This document shows, piece by piece, positions 20,310 through 31,491 of a stretch of DNA of 64,000 nucleotides. The notes under the pieces were generated by a model. That model was given only the letters and a program-made list of their open reading frames with translations. It searched no databases and was not told the origin of the DNA. The stretch covers positions 248,001 to 312,000 of the forward strand of contig BROI01000008.1 of the NCBI GenBank assembly GCA_027923505.1. The letters are read 5' to 3'. Both the position numbers and the translations under genes were made by a program. The DNA comes from Mayamaea pseudoterrestris (taxonomy: Eukaryota > Bacillariophyta > Bacillariophyceae > Sellaphorales > Sellaphoraceae). Each line of letters opens with the position of its first letter. Position 1 is the first letter of the stretch.

Positions 20310-22124
20310 TTAATTAATTGCATTGCGGAACAGTTGCAGCTCTATGACTGTCCCACTATACGTCGAATGAGGACGTAGTTCACTGTTGGGCACTACTCTT
20401 ACAATTCCATTCATTCTACGCACAAGCGACCGAACAATGTCTAAGCCAATACCCGACCCTCTTATTAGATGTTTCGTACGCGAACCACGGAAGCAGCGTT
20501 CAAACACCGCTTCGTACTCGGAAGGAGGTATGCCAGGACCATTGTCCTCCACAAGGACTGTGACTCCAGCTGGTGCGGGCGGTAAATTGGCCGAGAATCC
20601 TAATCTTACTCGCGGATGCGAATTCACTTTCGATGAAGAGCCCACCTTTGGGACTGTGGCATACTTAAAAGCATTATCAAGGAGGTTGCTCACGACTTCT
20701 TGGAGAGCAACAGGATTAGACATGACGCCTGGTAGCTCGTCCGGTAAAATGACAGCAAATTCAATGCCTTGTTCAGTGGCCATTGCTCGAAAGGCAGATA
20801 TGGTCTCGCTCAACATGTCATCCAAGAAACCCATTTCAAGCTGAATATTCTCCACCACTGCCAGCGACCCTCCATCACTTTCAACGGCCTCGTACATATC
20901 CCCAGCTTGCAGACTTGACGCCGTGCCAACATTTGCCACAGTCTCCCAGGCAGCATTAGGCGACCAAGGTACAATCGAAGCAACTCTAGCCGGACCAAGT
21001 GCATACATTGGGCGCGACTGCCCCAGCGCTTCAACGATCGAGTCTACAGGCCCAAGTCGATCTGCTACCCGATCGCTTTGTACCATCAAATGATTGACCA
21101 GTTCTAAAAGCTGTACCGATCCTCGTCCGCTTCTAGTGTCCTCTGAATCGGCAATGCGCTGCTGCAAAAGCTTACCATATGTCCGAAGCGCCTGAATCGG
21201 GTTCTTGAGTTGGTGGATGCTGTCGGATAAAGCTTCCTGTATTAGTCTGTTCTTCTGGGCAAGCTGGTTTCGTTCAGTGTCCATAGATAAAGCTAGTGAT
21301 AGACTTTGCGCAGCCTTTGCCACCTTTCGGTAATCGGAATTTGTCCAAAAAGAAAGCGATTCTCTAACGTATCGATCATCTGGTGATACAAGTAGGACAC
21401 CAACGGTTGCCGCGCCCGCAAAGAGAGGAACAGACAGAGCTGCCGTGCTGTTCTGGAATCGGACGTCACAAAAAACTTCTTCTACAGCACCAATACCAGC
21501 ATTGGTCGAACCAGATACCATGGGGTAGTTGGGAATGAGCGTCGAAGCATGCGCAAAACCTGGAAGCTTATTCAACACGTTCGGAAGAGTTAACCCTCGT
21601 GAATCGGATTCAGGCGCAATAAAGATTCGATCGCTATCCGGATGTGGATAGAGGACAGCAGGTATGAACTGCAGCTGCCCAGTCTCTTGGTTCTCTTGTG
21701 GTAGATAGAGTGCCATTGACCTCACTTTTGTTTTCATGCTTCGTGTTTGCCGATCCGATGCCAGTAAAGACGTCGCCAATAATTCGAGTTGTGACTGAGC
21801 GAGTTCCCTGAACAAAGGTGACGGCATCACCGGAATCGGTCTCTGTCGGTAGTTTTGTTTCTGCAGTTCGTCGAGACCATCCTCGTCGTAGATTGTCCAT
21901 CTGGTCCTTGTTGTCGCCATACCCAATTTTGCACGAGCAGATGCGTCCATTAACTTTGGAGTCGAACTTGTCTCAAACGACGAAACCAAGTAGCCCTGGA
22001 ATGCGAAATACATTAACACTATCGGTGGTAGCCATACCAGTGGGATTACATGTTCCAACTTCGAGCAGCCCAGTTTCAGCTTGCGTCGTGTGCGGAGCCG
22101 ACAGTGGTAGCTTGTTTGTGCCAT
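20310..22124 (-). CDS. CSK: Chloroplast sensor kinase-like histidine kinase
   Basis: 604 aa. Residues ~100-260 are GAF-like. The dimerisation/H-box is SDSIHQLKNPIQALRTYGKL with the phospho-acceptor His304. The ATPase domain follows (~480-600): EVVSNLLDNAFKYA (N box), VEDNGPGIP (G1), GSGIGLDIV (G2). No receiver domain follows. H-box wording and architecture match CSK, the cyanobacterial Hik2-derived kinase that senses plastoquinone redox state and tunes plastid transcription; plant CSK often lacks the His, which is kept here. The N-terminus is basic, then hydrophobic (VIPLVWLPPIVLMYFAF, ~26-42), but no clean signal-plus-transit peptide is seen. A 54-nt in-frame piece encoding that hydrophobic run is bounded by GT and AG and could be an intron; I left it in. 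An in-frame stop precedes the ATG at 22124. Confidence 0.85.
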   Translation of the reverse strand: MAQTSYHCRLRTRRKLKLGCSKLEHVIPLVWLPPIVLMYFAFQGYLVSSFETSSTPKLMDASARAKLGMATTRTRWTIYDEDGLDELQKQNYRQRPIPVMPSPLFRELAQSQLELLATSLLASDRQTRSMKTKVRSMALYLPQENQETGQLQFIPAVLYPHPDSDRIFIAPESDSRGLTLPNVLNKLPGFAHASTLIPNYPMVSGSTNAGIGAVEEVFCDVRFQNSTAALSVPLFAGAATVGVLLVSPDDRYVRESLSFWTNSDYRKVAKAAQSLSLALSMDTERNQLAQKNRLIQEALSDSIHQLKNPIQALRTYGKLLQQRIADSEDTRSGRGSVQLLELVNHLMVQSDRVADRLGPVDSIVEALGQSRPMYALGPARVASIVPWSPNAAWETVANVGTASSLQAGDMYEAVESDGGSLAVVENIQLEMGFLDDMLSETISAFRAMATEQGIEFAVILPDELPGVMSNPVALQEVVSNLLDNAFKYATVPKVGSSSKVNSHPRVRLGFSANLPPAPAGVTVLVEDNGPGIPPSEYEAVFERCFRGSRTKHLIRGSGIGLDIVRSLVRRMNGIVRVVPNSELRPHSTYSGTVIELQLFRNAIN

Positions 22125-22476
22125 TCAAATTTGATGCTGTACCGGTGTAGTAGTGCTCAAGGCGACGATCTTGGTGACAAAATCTCGGTCGCGAAGAGGC
22201 GAATTTGATTTTTGTTACCGCTGCGATACGGTGCGGTGCGTACCGAGAGAATTGCAAAGCATAATCAAGCATGTCATTCTATTGTTAGCATACAAGGTTC
22301 TATTGATATAGTGCGAGAGTGATAAGCAAACGCTTTATGACAGACGAGAGAGAGTAGATACTCGTAAGCGACAATGATGGATCATGGAGCAGGATAGCAT
22401 GATACGGCTAAGCCAACGCACGGATTCATGAAACGATGACGTTTCGATTACGCTAACTCCTCTGCGCAGCTTGCGG
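22125..22476. other. Intergenic region
   Basis: 352 bases between two minus-strand genes; it must contain the promoter of the CSK-like gene and the 3' end of the small membrane protein gene. An alternative minus-strand frame starting at 22272 overlaps the CSK start and could be a leader exon, but nothing decides this. No repeat seen. Confidence 0.3.
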
Positions 22477-22968
22477 TTAACTTGAAGATGAGTCAGCCAC
22501 AACTCCCGCAACCGCTCTTCTTGCCCTTGCCAGCACCGGGCAACCCTCGCCTTCGCATCGACGGCCATTTGCATTATCGAAAGCTTTCGCCAACCCATGT
22601 TGCTCGACTATCTCGAGATAACTCTTCATTTGCTGTCTTTGTTCGGCTGTCAGCTGAGGTAACCTCGACTCCCTGTCATTCTTGCTCCATTTCGCAAATT
22701 GGCGAGCCTCTTGCAGCCGTTCCAGACCTTCTCTCTGCTGTCGATCGCTGTCATTGACAATCAATTTCCGGGAAAAATTGAAATACCAAACCTAGATGTA
22801 TTGAATATAAACAAAGAGTTGAGTAATGACTGTCAACATGTCATCATGCTTTACATTGCGCAAACTTCGGGCAAATACCTTGAATAGAGAGCCTCCGATA
22901 ATCGCTCCTGCGACGGCTGCGTAGACTCGCTTCTGCTCCGGCTGAAGCGCTTTCCATGTTCTCCACAT
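22477..22968 (-). CDS. Small single-pass membrane protein of unknown function (two exons)
   Basis: Exon 1 (22968-22879) encodes MWRTWKALQPEQKRVYAAVA and on to the end of a 30-residue piece. An 87-nt intron (22878-22792, GTATTT...CTAG) follows. Exon 2 (22791-22477) continues in the same phase, giving 134 aa. A hydrophobic segment crosses the junction (VYAAVAGAIIGGSLFK then VWYF). The rest is hydrophilic and helical (DRQQREGLERLQEARQFAKW, LTAEQRQQMKSYLEIVEQHG) and ends in a Cys/Arg patch and a Ser run. A short N-terminus, one membrane helix and a charged tail would suit an organelle or ER membrane subunit, but I do not recognise the family. Splicing joins an otherwise ATG-less exon 2 to a good start, which supports the model. 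Confidence 0.65.
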
Positions 22969-23314
22969 GTTATACTAGCAGTGTATGCCTTACTACCGGT
23001 AGACTCAGTTCACACTCGGCATAAGTTGCATCGCTGACGGGGAAGTGACAATGCAAGAAGTGTTGTGTTGTGCGTCGACGGAATTCGATGAGTCAGTTTG
23101 AAAAGACGTTTATATTCATTACCGCTCTCTCTGTCAAGGTGCGCAATGCGATCGACCATCCGCATCTTCATTATATGCATATACTGTCGAACAACATACC
23201 TCACTATGATTGTAAATCAACGCGAGACAAATGATTGATTCATCCGGGACCTGGAGGTACAAATACTGAACTACAAACATATGAACTACCGGGAAGGTTG
23301 TTTTTTAGCTGAGA
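22969..23314. other. Intergenic region with one CTACCGGTAG palindrome
   Basis: 346 bases between two minus-strand genes. It holds the promoter of the small membrane protein gene and the 3' flank of PEX16. One exact CTACCGGTAG lies at 22993-23002, 25 bases upstream of the small gene's ATG. A 64-codon frame on the minus strand (23010-23204) has no recognisable product. Confidence 0.35.
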
Positions 23315-24643
23315 CTAACCTTCTTCCGCGCGGTAAAGCCGCCAATAGTGCAACCACTCCCAAAGATAGTTTGAACAAGGCCTACCAATCAGAGGTACCA
23401 TCTCGATCACCCGTGTCACTTTGCCAACAAATAATCGAGTTATACGATCCCAAATAGGCTTGCGCAACATATACAGTAACAACCGTAGTCGTCTTCGATT
23501 CCATTCAATTTGTGTTGCATGGTTCCCGCGAGCGACTGACGGTTGTAGGCTCCACAACGAGGTTATGTCCATTGTCAAACATTTTAGCCATGATGCAAAT
23601 GGTTGTGACGATTCTGTGCCATCACCACGTAATTCCGTTTCAGCTTGGTACAAAGGCCGTATGATGTACAACAATTCACCAATAATCACTTTTGCTGCGG
23701 CATTATTGGGCCAAGTGTCTGGTGATGTTGTCATCCCGGTTTGACGATTATATAAAGCAGCTGGCTGCTGAGGTTGCTGTCTCCCTTGCAATCGCCAACC
23801 TGAGCGGCGTCCAACGTATTGTTCTCGTTCGATGCGAGTGCGTTCCTGCTGTATCGTTGGAGTAATTGCATTGGAAGGAAACAACCCACCTTCTCTCAGC
23901 AAGCCAATTGGAGTGCTCGCCAATCTTTCGGTATCCTTGAGAAAACGTGTTTCTTTCCAGATGTTCCGCCAGTAGTGAATCAAAAGATAGCCGCGTAGGA
24001 GAAACCGTATGCGCTCAATCATAGCTCTGGCATGTGACTGTCGACGCCTGATGGTAACTTGGTCTGTAGTAAATGTGCACGCCACCTCCTGCAACATAGG
24101 TCCAAGACTCTGCAAAACAGTTAATGCTATCCTGACACTTATCGCGGGTGTCTTGACATTCTGAACTGCGACAGTGGTGCCATAGTGGTTTGCATCAATG
24201 GTCAAGCATCTCCTTTGTCGAAGGGCAATGTCAAGCGTCAAGCGATGCAGCTGCAGTAACCCCCACACAACCTCGCGCCATCGAGGCCTTCCTTTCTCAT
24301 TTGACGCCATGGGCGAGAAGAAGAGTAATCTGCTAATGGCGTCATCGGTTAATTCAAACAGGAAATGATAGCGATCCACGAGTTGGCTGTAGATTTGCCA
24401 CATTGTGCTTCTCTGATGGCGCTCTACATCTACATTGCTGTCGTTTGAGATTTGATTATAGAGGTCTTTATCAAGGTTTGACTCTTCGAGTTGTGCCATA
24501 CAGAAATGCGCATCACAGGACCTGGACAGCTTTACTTCCTCTGATGGACGGCGGCAACAACGACGACGACGAGAGGCGTTTGGATTTTTAAAAATGTCAC
24601 ACCGCCAACACGACGGTGTCGATCCGTTTCTTGATCCATTCAT
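23315..24643 (-). CDS. PEX16: Peroxisomal membrane biogenesis protein PEX16
   Basis: PEX16 is an integral peroxisome/ER membrane protein that recruits PEX3 and peroxisomal membrane proteins. The 442-aa frame matches the family along most of its length: DRYHFLFELTDDAISRLLFF near the N-terminus, WREVVWGLLQLHRLTLDIA, the YVGRRSG signature in the middle, KVIIGELLYIIRPLYQAE, WLKCLTMDITSLWSL, and the RRLRLLLYMLRKPIWDR segment, then a hydrophobic end (VPLIGRPCSNYLWEWLHYW). Human PEX16 is 336 aa. The extra length lies in the N-terminal ~75 residues, which are basic and Cys-rich (CWRCDIFKNPNASRRRR), and a loop near 240-270. The ATG at 24643 is the first; MAQLEESNLDKD about 50 codons later could be the true start. 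No introns. Confidence 0.93.
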   Translation of the reverse strand: MNGSRNGSTPSCWRCDIFKNPNASRRRRCCRRPSEEVKLSRSCDAHFCMAQLEESNLDKDLYNQISNDSNVDVERHQRSTMWQIYSQLVDRYHFLFELTDDAISRLLFFSPMASNEKGRPRWREVVWGLLQLHRLTLDIALRQRRCLTIDANHYGTTVAVQNVKTPAISVRIALTVLQSLGPMLQEVACTFTTDQVTIRRRQSHARAMIERIRFLLRGYLLIHYWRNIWKETRFLKDTERLASTPIGLLREGGLFPSNAITPTIQQERTRIEREQYVGRRSGWRLQGRQQPQQPAALYNRQTGMTTSPDTWPNNAAAKVIIGELLYIIRPLYQAETELRGDGTESSQPFASWLKCLTMDITSLWSLQPSVARGNHATQIEWNRRRLRLLLYMLRKPIWDRITRLFVGKVTRVIEMVPLIGRPCSNYLWEWLHYWRLYRAEEG

Positions 24644-24834
24644 GCCGGTAAGCTAATCGACCTCGGCACTACAAGTATAAAACAATAGACATCGAATAAG
24701 TTATAAAAGCGATGACTCTCTCACTACAAAACCATTCCAATGTTGCAAAACTACTTCCCAGCCACCATCATCCATCGCCAACTCAAAATCATGAGAGAAC
24801 AATATCCACTGTATAAGTGCGTGTGATCGATTCG

Positions 24835-25341
24835 TTACAGCACCACTCTCCCAATACCGTCTCCTCCAGAAACTTGTAAATCGGGTCCATCAGTCTCTTC
24901 CTTGATAACTTTCGCCTTGGTCTTCTTCTTTTTTGGAGGTGGCGAGGGCGACGATAGAACCTTGAGTTTCCCTTTACGCTTCAAACAAATGTTGTATACC
25001 TTTTCCGCCTCATCCACAGACAACACTCCGTAGTCCACACACCTGTAAAGGAAGAAGAAAAGGTGTAGTCAGGGAATGTGAGTCTTGAAAACGAGTACTC
25101 TATACAGTATGCAACGAGCAAGCAAAAACAGCAACGCTGCTGGTTGCTGGCAGGCGGAAACGAATGGAATGAAAGGATTGATTGATACTCGACAAAAGCA
25201 TCCATAATACCAATGACTGCATACGTACCATTGCTGGGCCATGGCGCTGTCTGGACGCTGGCGGAGAAGTGTCTCGTAAAAGACTCGATCCCCAAAGCCT
25301 GGAGTCGGAGTTGGATGTTTCTGGCCAGGTAGTAGTGACAT
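24835..25341 (-). CDS. Small conserved-looking basic protein (two exons)
   Basis: Exon 1 (25341-25229) and exon 2 (25042-24835) join across a 186-nt intron (25228-25043, GTACGT...TTTACAG) to give 106 aa. The join restores MAQQW/CVDYGVLSVDEAEKVY in a single helical segment, which supports it. The N-terminus reads GFGDRVFYETLLRQRPDSAM, and the C-terminal half is a Lys-rich tail (PPPKKKKTKAKVIKEE) that could be a nuclear signal. The wording of the N-terminal half looks like a conserved eukaryotic domain, but I cannot name it. The intron is longer than most here; a cryptic further exon inside it is possible but not needed. Confidence 0.65.
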
Positions 25342-25657
25342 GAGGTCGAGTTTATCGATGGTGTGCCGTATCTCCTACTCAGTCCCTTGCAAGACTATGA
25401 GATGGTGGTTTGAAGTACAGTCTAAAGTTAACACAGTAATCGCGATCCTCGTGCACACTCCATCATCGCGCTGGCTCTCGTCGTTCGTCCACCAGCGTAG
25501 ATGTCGGTCCGGTTCTCGAGCAGTAACAGAGCGACATTGCATTTTTGCATTGGCCCGCCGTCGATCATGACAAAAAAAAATAACCATCAATCGCTCAGTA
25601 TGGACGTTCATCATCCGCTCAGACTTGTCACAGGGCCAGATTTACTGTGAAAATCAT
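25342..25657. promoter_or_regulatory. Divergent intergenic region
   Basis: 316 bases between the divergent small basic protein gene and TOP3A; presumably the shared promoter region. No defined site or repeat is seen apart from a poly-A run at 25571-25580. Confidence 0.3.
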
Positions 25658-28600
25658 ATGATGCCACCAAACTACAATCATAGACCACCAATATGCTTGA
25701 ATGTTGCGGAGAAACCGTCAGTTGCACGAGCTTTGGCAGGTGTCTTTGCTCGACTCGATGGATCGCAGGATCGAGGCATGAGATCCGACGCACACCAAGT
25801 ATTTACGCACGAGAATGTCTGCTTTCCGAGTGTTTATCAACAAGGACACGGGCAAACAATCAATGGACCAGGTGATTCTATAATAATGCTGCAAAGATTA
25901 CTTGCTGCCATGCCGAACGTCCTTCACCCTCACTCACTCACTATATTCTCATTCACATGAATCATAAACCTTTCAGTAACACCGCATACAATGATAACCA
26001 CGTCGGTTCGCGGTCACTTAGCGAACCAAGATTTTCCTCAGAATTTTGGTTGGGGCAAGGTAGATCCGATTGAACTCTTTTCGGCTCCGATCGAAACAAA
26101 TTACAGGGACGATTTGAAGCCACTGGAACGAATGCTTGCCAACTTGGCGAGAAATGCACAAGTACTTATACTATGGCTGGATTGCGATCGAGAAGGAGAA
26201 GCCATTGGTGATGAAGTTAGACTCGTTTGCATACAAAGCAATCCACAGCTCAACGTATTCCGAGCACGGTTTTCGACCGTCATGGCTGGCGAAATTAAGC
26301 GCGCATTGCAAACACTCGGTCGCTTGAATGAACACTTGGTGCATGCCGTCCAGGCGAGGAGTGAATGTGATTTGAGGGTGGGATCTGCATTCACCAGGTT
26401 TCAGACGCTTCGACTACAGCGCAAATTTGACGGATTTGCTGATGGCGGCGTGGTCAGCTACGGCCCGTGCCAGTTTCCTACGCTGGGTTTTGTTGTTGAG
26501 CGTTGGGCCCGCATTCAAACATTTATTCCTGAAAACTTTTGGTACTTGGAACTTTCAATTACGGTAGAGCCCGATGCAATTGCAAGCGAAGGAGCTGGAC
26601 CAGTCCATGCGATAAACAATAATCTTGGACGTCCCATCGTTTTTACTTGGAAACGAGGACGTATGTACGAGCAAGCCATGTGTCTTTGTTTTTATGAATC
26701 CTGTTTGGAAGCTGGAGAAGCGGTAGTAACCGAATTGTCTGGTCGACCAAAGAATAAGTGGCGTCCAGTGCCTCTGGCAACTGTCGAGCTCCAGAAAAGA
26801 GCGTCGAAATACTTGCGGATTGGGTCCGAGACTCTAATGGGCGCTGCTGAAGAACTATACAATCAAGGATACATTAGCTACCCACGAACGGAAACGGAAA
26901 AGTTTCGTCCTGAGTTTGAGCACCGTCCACTCATACAGCAACTCGCAAATGTCGGCGGCGAAATTGGAGCGTATGCCACTCGCCTATTAACAAACAACAA
27001 TTTCCAAGTGCCTCGCGCTGGACAAAACGACGACCAAGCGCACCCTCCCATTACCCCTTGCAAGGCTGTTGACCCATCTACAATCGATAATCCGACTCAT
27101 CGCAGCGTATATTCACTGGTAGTGAAGCATTATCTTGCTTGCTGCTCACGAGATGCGATAGGCCGTGAATCCCAAATCACCGTGGAAATTGGGACAGAGG
27201 AGTTCACAGCGAAAGGCCTCATGGTAATTGAACGGAACTGGCTTGATATATATCATCCTTTTGAGCGTTGGTCGACTGGCCAGGGCGAGCTTCCGCCTCT
27301 CCAAGAGGGGAGTCGCATTGTCCCGACAAGTCTTAGCCTGAAAGACGGAACGACAACCGCACCAAACCTCATATCTGAGGTTGAGCTTATTTCAGTCATG
27401 GACAGAAACAAAATTGGAACGGACGCAACCATTGCTCAGCACATTACAACCATTCAGGAGCGAGAGTATGCGACGAAGGATGTCAATCAACGATTTTCGC
27501 CGACGCAACTTGGGATTGCGTTGGTTGAAGGCTACAATTCAATGGGATATCAACTCAACAAGCCGGATCTTCGACGAGAAACAGAGTCGGAATGTAACCT
27601 CATTGCTGCCGGCCAGAAGACAAAGGACGAGGTGGTACAGCATGTCCTCACGAAGATGAGAGCATGCTTTGTGGAAGTTTCGCAAAATGCAGAGAAACTC
27701 GATCAGGCTATCGCGCGTCATTTCTCACGACTTGGGTCAAGCAATACAACATCCCAAACGTTGACCGCAAATTTTAGCAAGTGTGGAGTCTGCCAAAATA
27801 TGATGTCTTTAAAGCAGGAGCGCGGTAATGGAAGGAATGGCGTGGGTCGTAAAATCCTATACTGTGGTACCTGCTCGACCGGTTGGACGTTACCTCGAGG
27901 CAACCATCGGCCAAAGACGGACGGCGAGAATAGTCAAGGAGCATTGACGATATGCCCAATTTGTGACTACCAAGTCATTTTTAATGGGAAAGGCGATGGG
28001 TATGACGGGAGTGGCTATAATATATGTCCTAAATGCTATAATGATCCACCAGTTAATTTTGGCGGCGCAAGTGGAGGAGGGGCATTTCGGTGTTTCAACT
28101 GTCATCATCCTAGATGCTCACTTGCAACCGGAACGCCTGGTGGGGACGTAGCAGCATTCCCATGCCCCTACTGCCCCCGTACTAGCAACCAGGCCCGCGA
28201 GGTGATGCTCAGAAAAAGCGCTCGCGGATTCATCCTGTCATGCAACAAATTTATCCCCGGTCAAGATCGCTGCGCATATAAAATATGGCTGCCAAAGGAG
28301 TGTGAGCGGGCTTCAGTTCTCGTGGGAAATGAAAATCATCATGAGATCTGCACGCAGTGTTCTCGGGCTAATCTTCTCGTCCGAAAACTTCATTTCGTCT
28401 GGAAGTCAGGGAGTGTCCCTCCTCACATGGGCCGCGAATGCAGCATTTGTATTCTATGCGATCATGACTTTCGATCAGAAATGCGTATAAATCTTCCGAA
28501 CCCCAACCAAGTAACACCGCGTCCAACACATAATGCGCGACATGGCCGGGGTCACGGGCTTGGCCATGTAGACATTGGCTCAGGCCGGGGACGAGGCAAT

Positions 28601-28684
28601 GCACGTGGCCGAAGCAATGCAACCAATGCTTGTTACTATTGCGGAACTTCTGGACATTTCGCCAACAACTGCCCGAATAATTGA
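25658..28684 (+). CDS. TOP3A: DNA topoisomerase III alpha (two exons)
   Basis: Exon 1 (25658-25871) and exon 2 (25977-28684), separated by a 105-nt intron (GTGATT...TTTCAG), give 973 aa. The join restores the Toprim domain: NVAEKPSVARALAG in exon 1 and MITTSVRGHLANQDFP then LWLDCDREGEAIGDE (the D-x-D-x-E metal site) in exon 2. The catalytic Tyr is Tyr373 in GYISYPRTET. Type IA topoisomerases cut one strand through this Tyr; with BLM/Sgs1 and RMI1, TOP3A dissolves double Holliday junctions. The C-terminus has four Cys-rich parts: CGVCQNMM...CGTC, CPICDYQ...CPKC, CFNCHHPRC...CPYC with a GRF-like ARGFILSCNKF block, then a GRGRGNARGR box and a CCHC knuckle (CYYCGTSGHFANNC). The knuckle is a plant/protist-style addition. 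The first ATG pair (25658, 25661) is used. Confidence 0.95.
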
Positions 28685-28712
28685 ATATGCCATCGGTAAT
28701 TATCCAGTAAAG

Positions 28713-31215
28713 TTATAGCTGTGAAGCGATCTCGATTCGAAATTTGCGCAGATACGTTTGCAATTGGTTGAATGCTCGCGCACGATGCGATAAAGCATCT
28801 TTCTCTTCAGACTTCATTTCAGCATAAGTCTTGCCCCCGCCCTCGCTTGGTTCAAATATCGAGTCCAAGCCAAAACCATTTTCACCTCGAGGCGCCACGA
28901 TGGAGCCAATCGTTCTCCCGTCAAAGAAGACACATTCGTTACCAGGACCTGGACAGAAGCATACAACAGCACGCACATAGGCTGCCTTATCATCAAAAGC
29001 AAAAAGCATCTTCGCCAATCCCTCGATACCGCATGTGTCAAGAAACGCTTGTGTGTAAGTTCCAGGCAATTCATTAAGCGGACCAAAGCACAATCCTGTT
29101 ATTTCAATGATGGCGGCGCACCCAGCAATTTCGACAGCAGCAGCGCATTGATTTCTGGCAGACGCAATAAAGTCTCCATTTGCCGCCGGCAATTCTATAT
29201 CCCTCTTCTCAAGCTGATACTCCAGGCGTGGAGAGTTGTCGCTCTGGTCAGATTGGAGCAGCCTACTTGCTTCAGCAAAATGATCCGGATCCATATTCGC
29301 AAGAATTATTATCGGTAACAGTCCGTCTCCTTTGGTTCTTTGTCGCTTTTCATCCGGCTCCGAAATGGTTTCAATGCTCGCAACTCTCACAGACGCCAGC
29401 AAATCAGCGACGCTTGGGTCAGGAATAACCAGATCATAGCACGTGACAATCTTCTCCCGCGAATCGCTGTATAGGCAGGCTTGGTCAAACAACCTCCTTG
29501 CTGCATCAGCTAGTCTGTCACGACTCACTGGGTCGTATCCCCAAATCATTTCTAGAGACTTCCACGCCGGCTCTGCATGCAAAAGAAGGTACTTGTTGGT
29601 TGGGTGCATGTGGAAAGCATAAGCGCCGAGCGTCACCGAGCACGCCAGTCGACATGCCATGAGTAGCGGCAAATGCTCCCGCTCAAGTTCCGTCAATTGG
29701 TACACGGAGTTGTAGCCGCGCAGGAAACCAGCGGCAGCCGACAGGGACCGGTTCTGTTTGCCATACGATGACAACATTGCATAAGCCATGGCAATGGCCA
29801 CATCCAAAACTCGCCAACCTAGAATAACATTAACGATATACGACACGAACGAGTGAGAATGTTACAATGTATGGATGCTTTCGTCATGAACACATCAATC
29901 AAAAAATAAGGGCCATGATAGCGATAGCAGCCCGGTGCTTTAAGCCGAGGTTCGCTCTAGCACGTCGACATGATAATTCACGCATGGGGACGGGCGTGCG
30001 ACCTCCGACGACATTTTTGCCATCGGGCGATTGCAAAATTCCCGCAAAAGCATGTGTCACTAGTTAGACATGCACACACAGACTCCAATCAACCAATTTA
30101 TACGTACTCATGACGGAATCTCCAAAATCAATGGCTCCACAAACCATCATCTGTGCCTCGTCCATGATGACATTGGCGTCATTAAAATCCCCATGTATGA
30201 CACCGCGTCTGTAGCCATCGCCAACGCCGGTTCGAAAAAGTCTCTCTTCGAAAGCGTTAATCACAGACTCGATCATGTCTCTTCTCTTCAAGTCCGTGAT
30301 ATATTCAAGGTACTTGCGTAGATCAGATGTATTTTTGGTATCCCATTGATGGTAGCGATTCGCTGAAACGAGCAACGATACATCCAACACGGCACCCTCC
30401 CGTTCCTCCATGCCAAGATTGGCACGAACGCGGTCGAGCGACTTGCTACGCTTGCGGGAAGCCGTCGCCACTGCCGCAAGAAAACTGTCATGTCTGGGAG
30501 CATGGGATGGATTATTGACCATGACAAAGCTTGTGCTGCGTTGCCCTAAAAGCGCGGCTGATGAACCAACGTGCCGCAATGCTCCATTAAGAGCTGATGT
30601 GTTGATATTATCAAGAATTCGATCCATTTTGCCAAGGTATCGTCCAGCATCCGCTAAGGCTTCCAATGGCAAGTGCACGACACTCGACATGGGAGTTCCT
30701 GGCACCCACGTCAAGAGCCGGACAACCAAATCTCGAGGGCTGTGAACCGATGATAAAACAGGAAGCTTTGCTATGCAGACTGGGAATGCTTTTGGCCTCC
30801 GCCTTTCCTCGTCATAAGCTGTCTCTGTCTTGACTAAAATTGGCCGCGAGGTACAAAGGCCATGTTCGTAGCAGAGCTCCATAATGGCATTTTGCAGATG
30901 AATTGCCGAGTTCATTCTTCCCGGCGCATAAAAGTCGTCGCTTTCTTGCATAACTCCAATAAACTCTTGACTTTCGACGCCATTGTGAATCTTTAGCAAG
31001 TAATTGGTTCCATCGTCAGTTTGCAGCATGTAGTTGGCGTCGTCATAGCTGTCAAGCCGTCGAGCGACCTTAACAGTCGGTAAGTCATAATGCTCTTTAA
31101 TTATTGAAAGCAACTGCTCGTCTGATGCAGGGTTGGGGACTAGTAGCTTTCTCATTTCCTCGTCCGAAAGCATTGTAGGGGCGTTCTTCATGATGTCAGA
31201 GTCGTCGCCCGGCAT
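28713..31215 (-). CDS. Hydroxylysine kinase-like protein fused to ITPase/HAM1 domain (two exons)
   Basis: Exons 31215-30108 and 29818-28713 (289-nt intron, GTACGT...TTCTAG) give 737 aa. Residues 1-~480 are an aminoglycoside phosphotransferase-fold kinase of the hydroxylysine kinase type (HYKK/AGPHD1): NYLLKIHNG, VRLLTWVPGTPM, HGDFNDANVI (341-350, catalytic loop), AIDFGD (362-366), then WRVLDVAIAMAYAML and NKYLLLHAEPAWKSLEMIW. Residues ~538-737 are an inosine triphosphatase/HAM1 (RdgB) domain: LCFGPLNELPG, GLAKMLFAFDDKAAYVRAV, FFDGRTIGSIVAPRG, KTYAEMKSEEKDALSHRARA. The fusion lies inside exon 2, so it does not depend on the intron. Odd points: the T-G-N nucleotide-binding start reads L-A-N-M, and the catalytic acidic pair (VEDT in human ITPA) reads IEIT, so NTPase activity is doubtful. 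The kinase part contains an insert of roughly 80 aa (about 205-290). Confidence 0.9.
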
Positions 31216-31491
31216 GATAAGTAATCGAAATTCTGACCTTCAAAATAGAATTGGGTGTACATTCAATCAGATTTAGATGTTAGTGATTATCACCGACGGA
31301 TACTTGTTGCAACTCAGTGTTTAACAGCAGCTACTGAACTGTCAGCAGCAAGTGTCTGCCCAAAACGCGCACAACGAGAGGCGGAGCGTTATTTGCACAA
31401 CGTACGTCATTCAACCGAAAAAGCTACCTTAACAAAATAAGAGTACCGGTAAGATGCCTAGCAATGCAGGTGACGTATATTACATCAAAAT

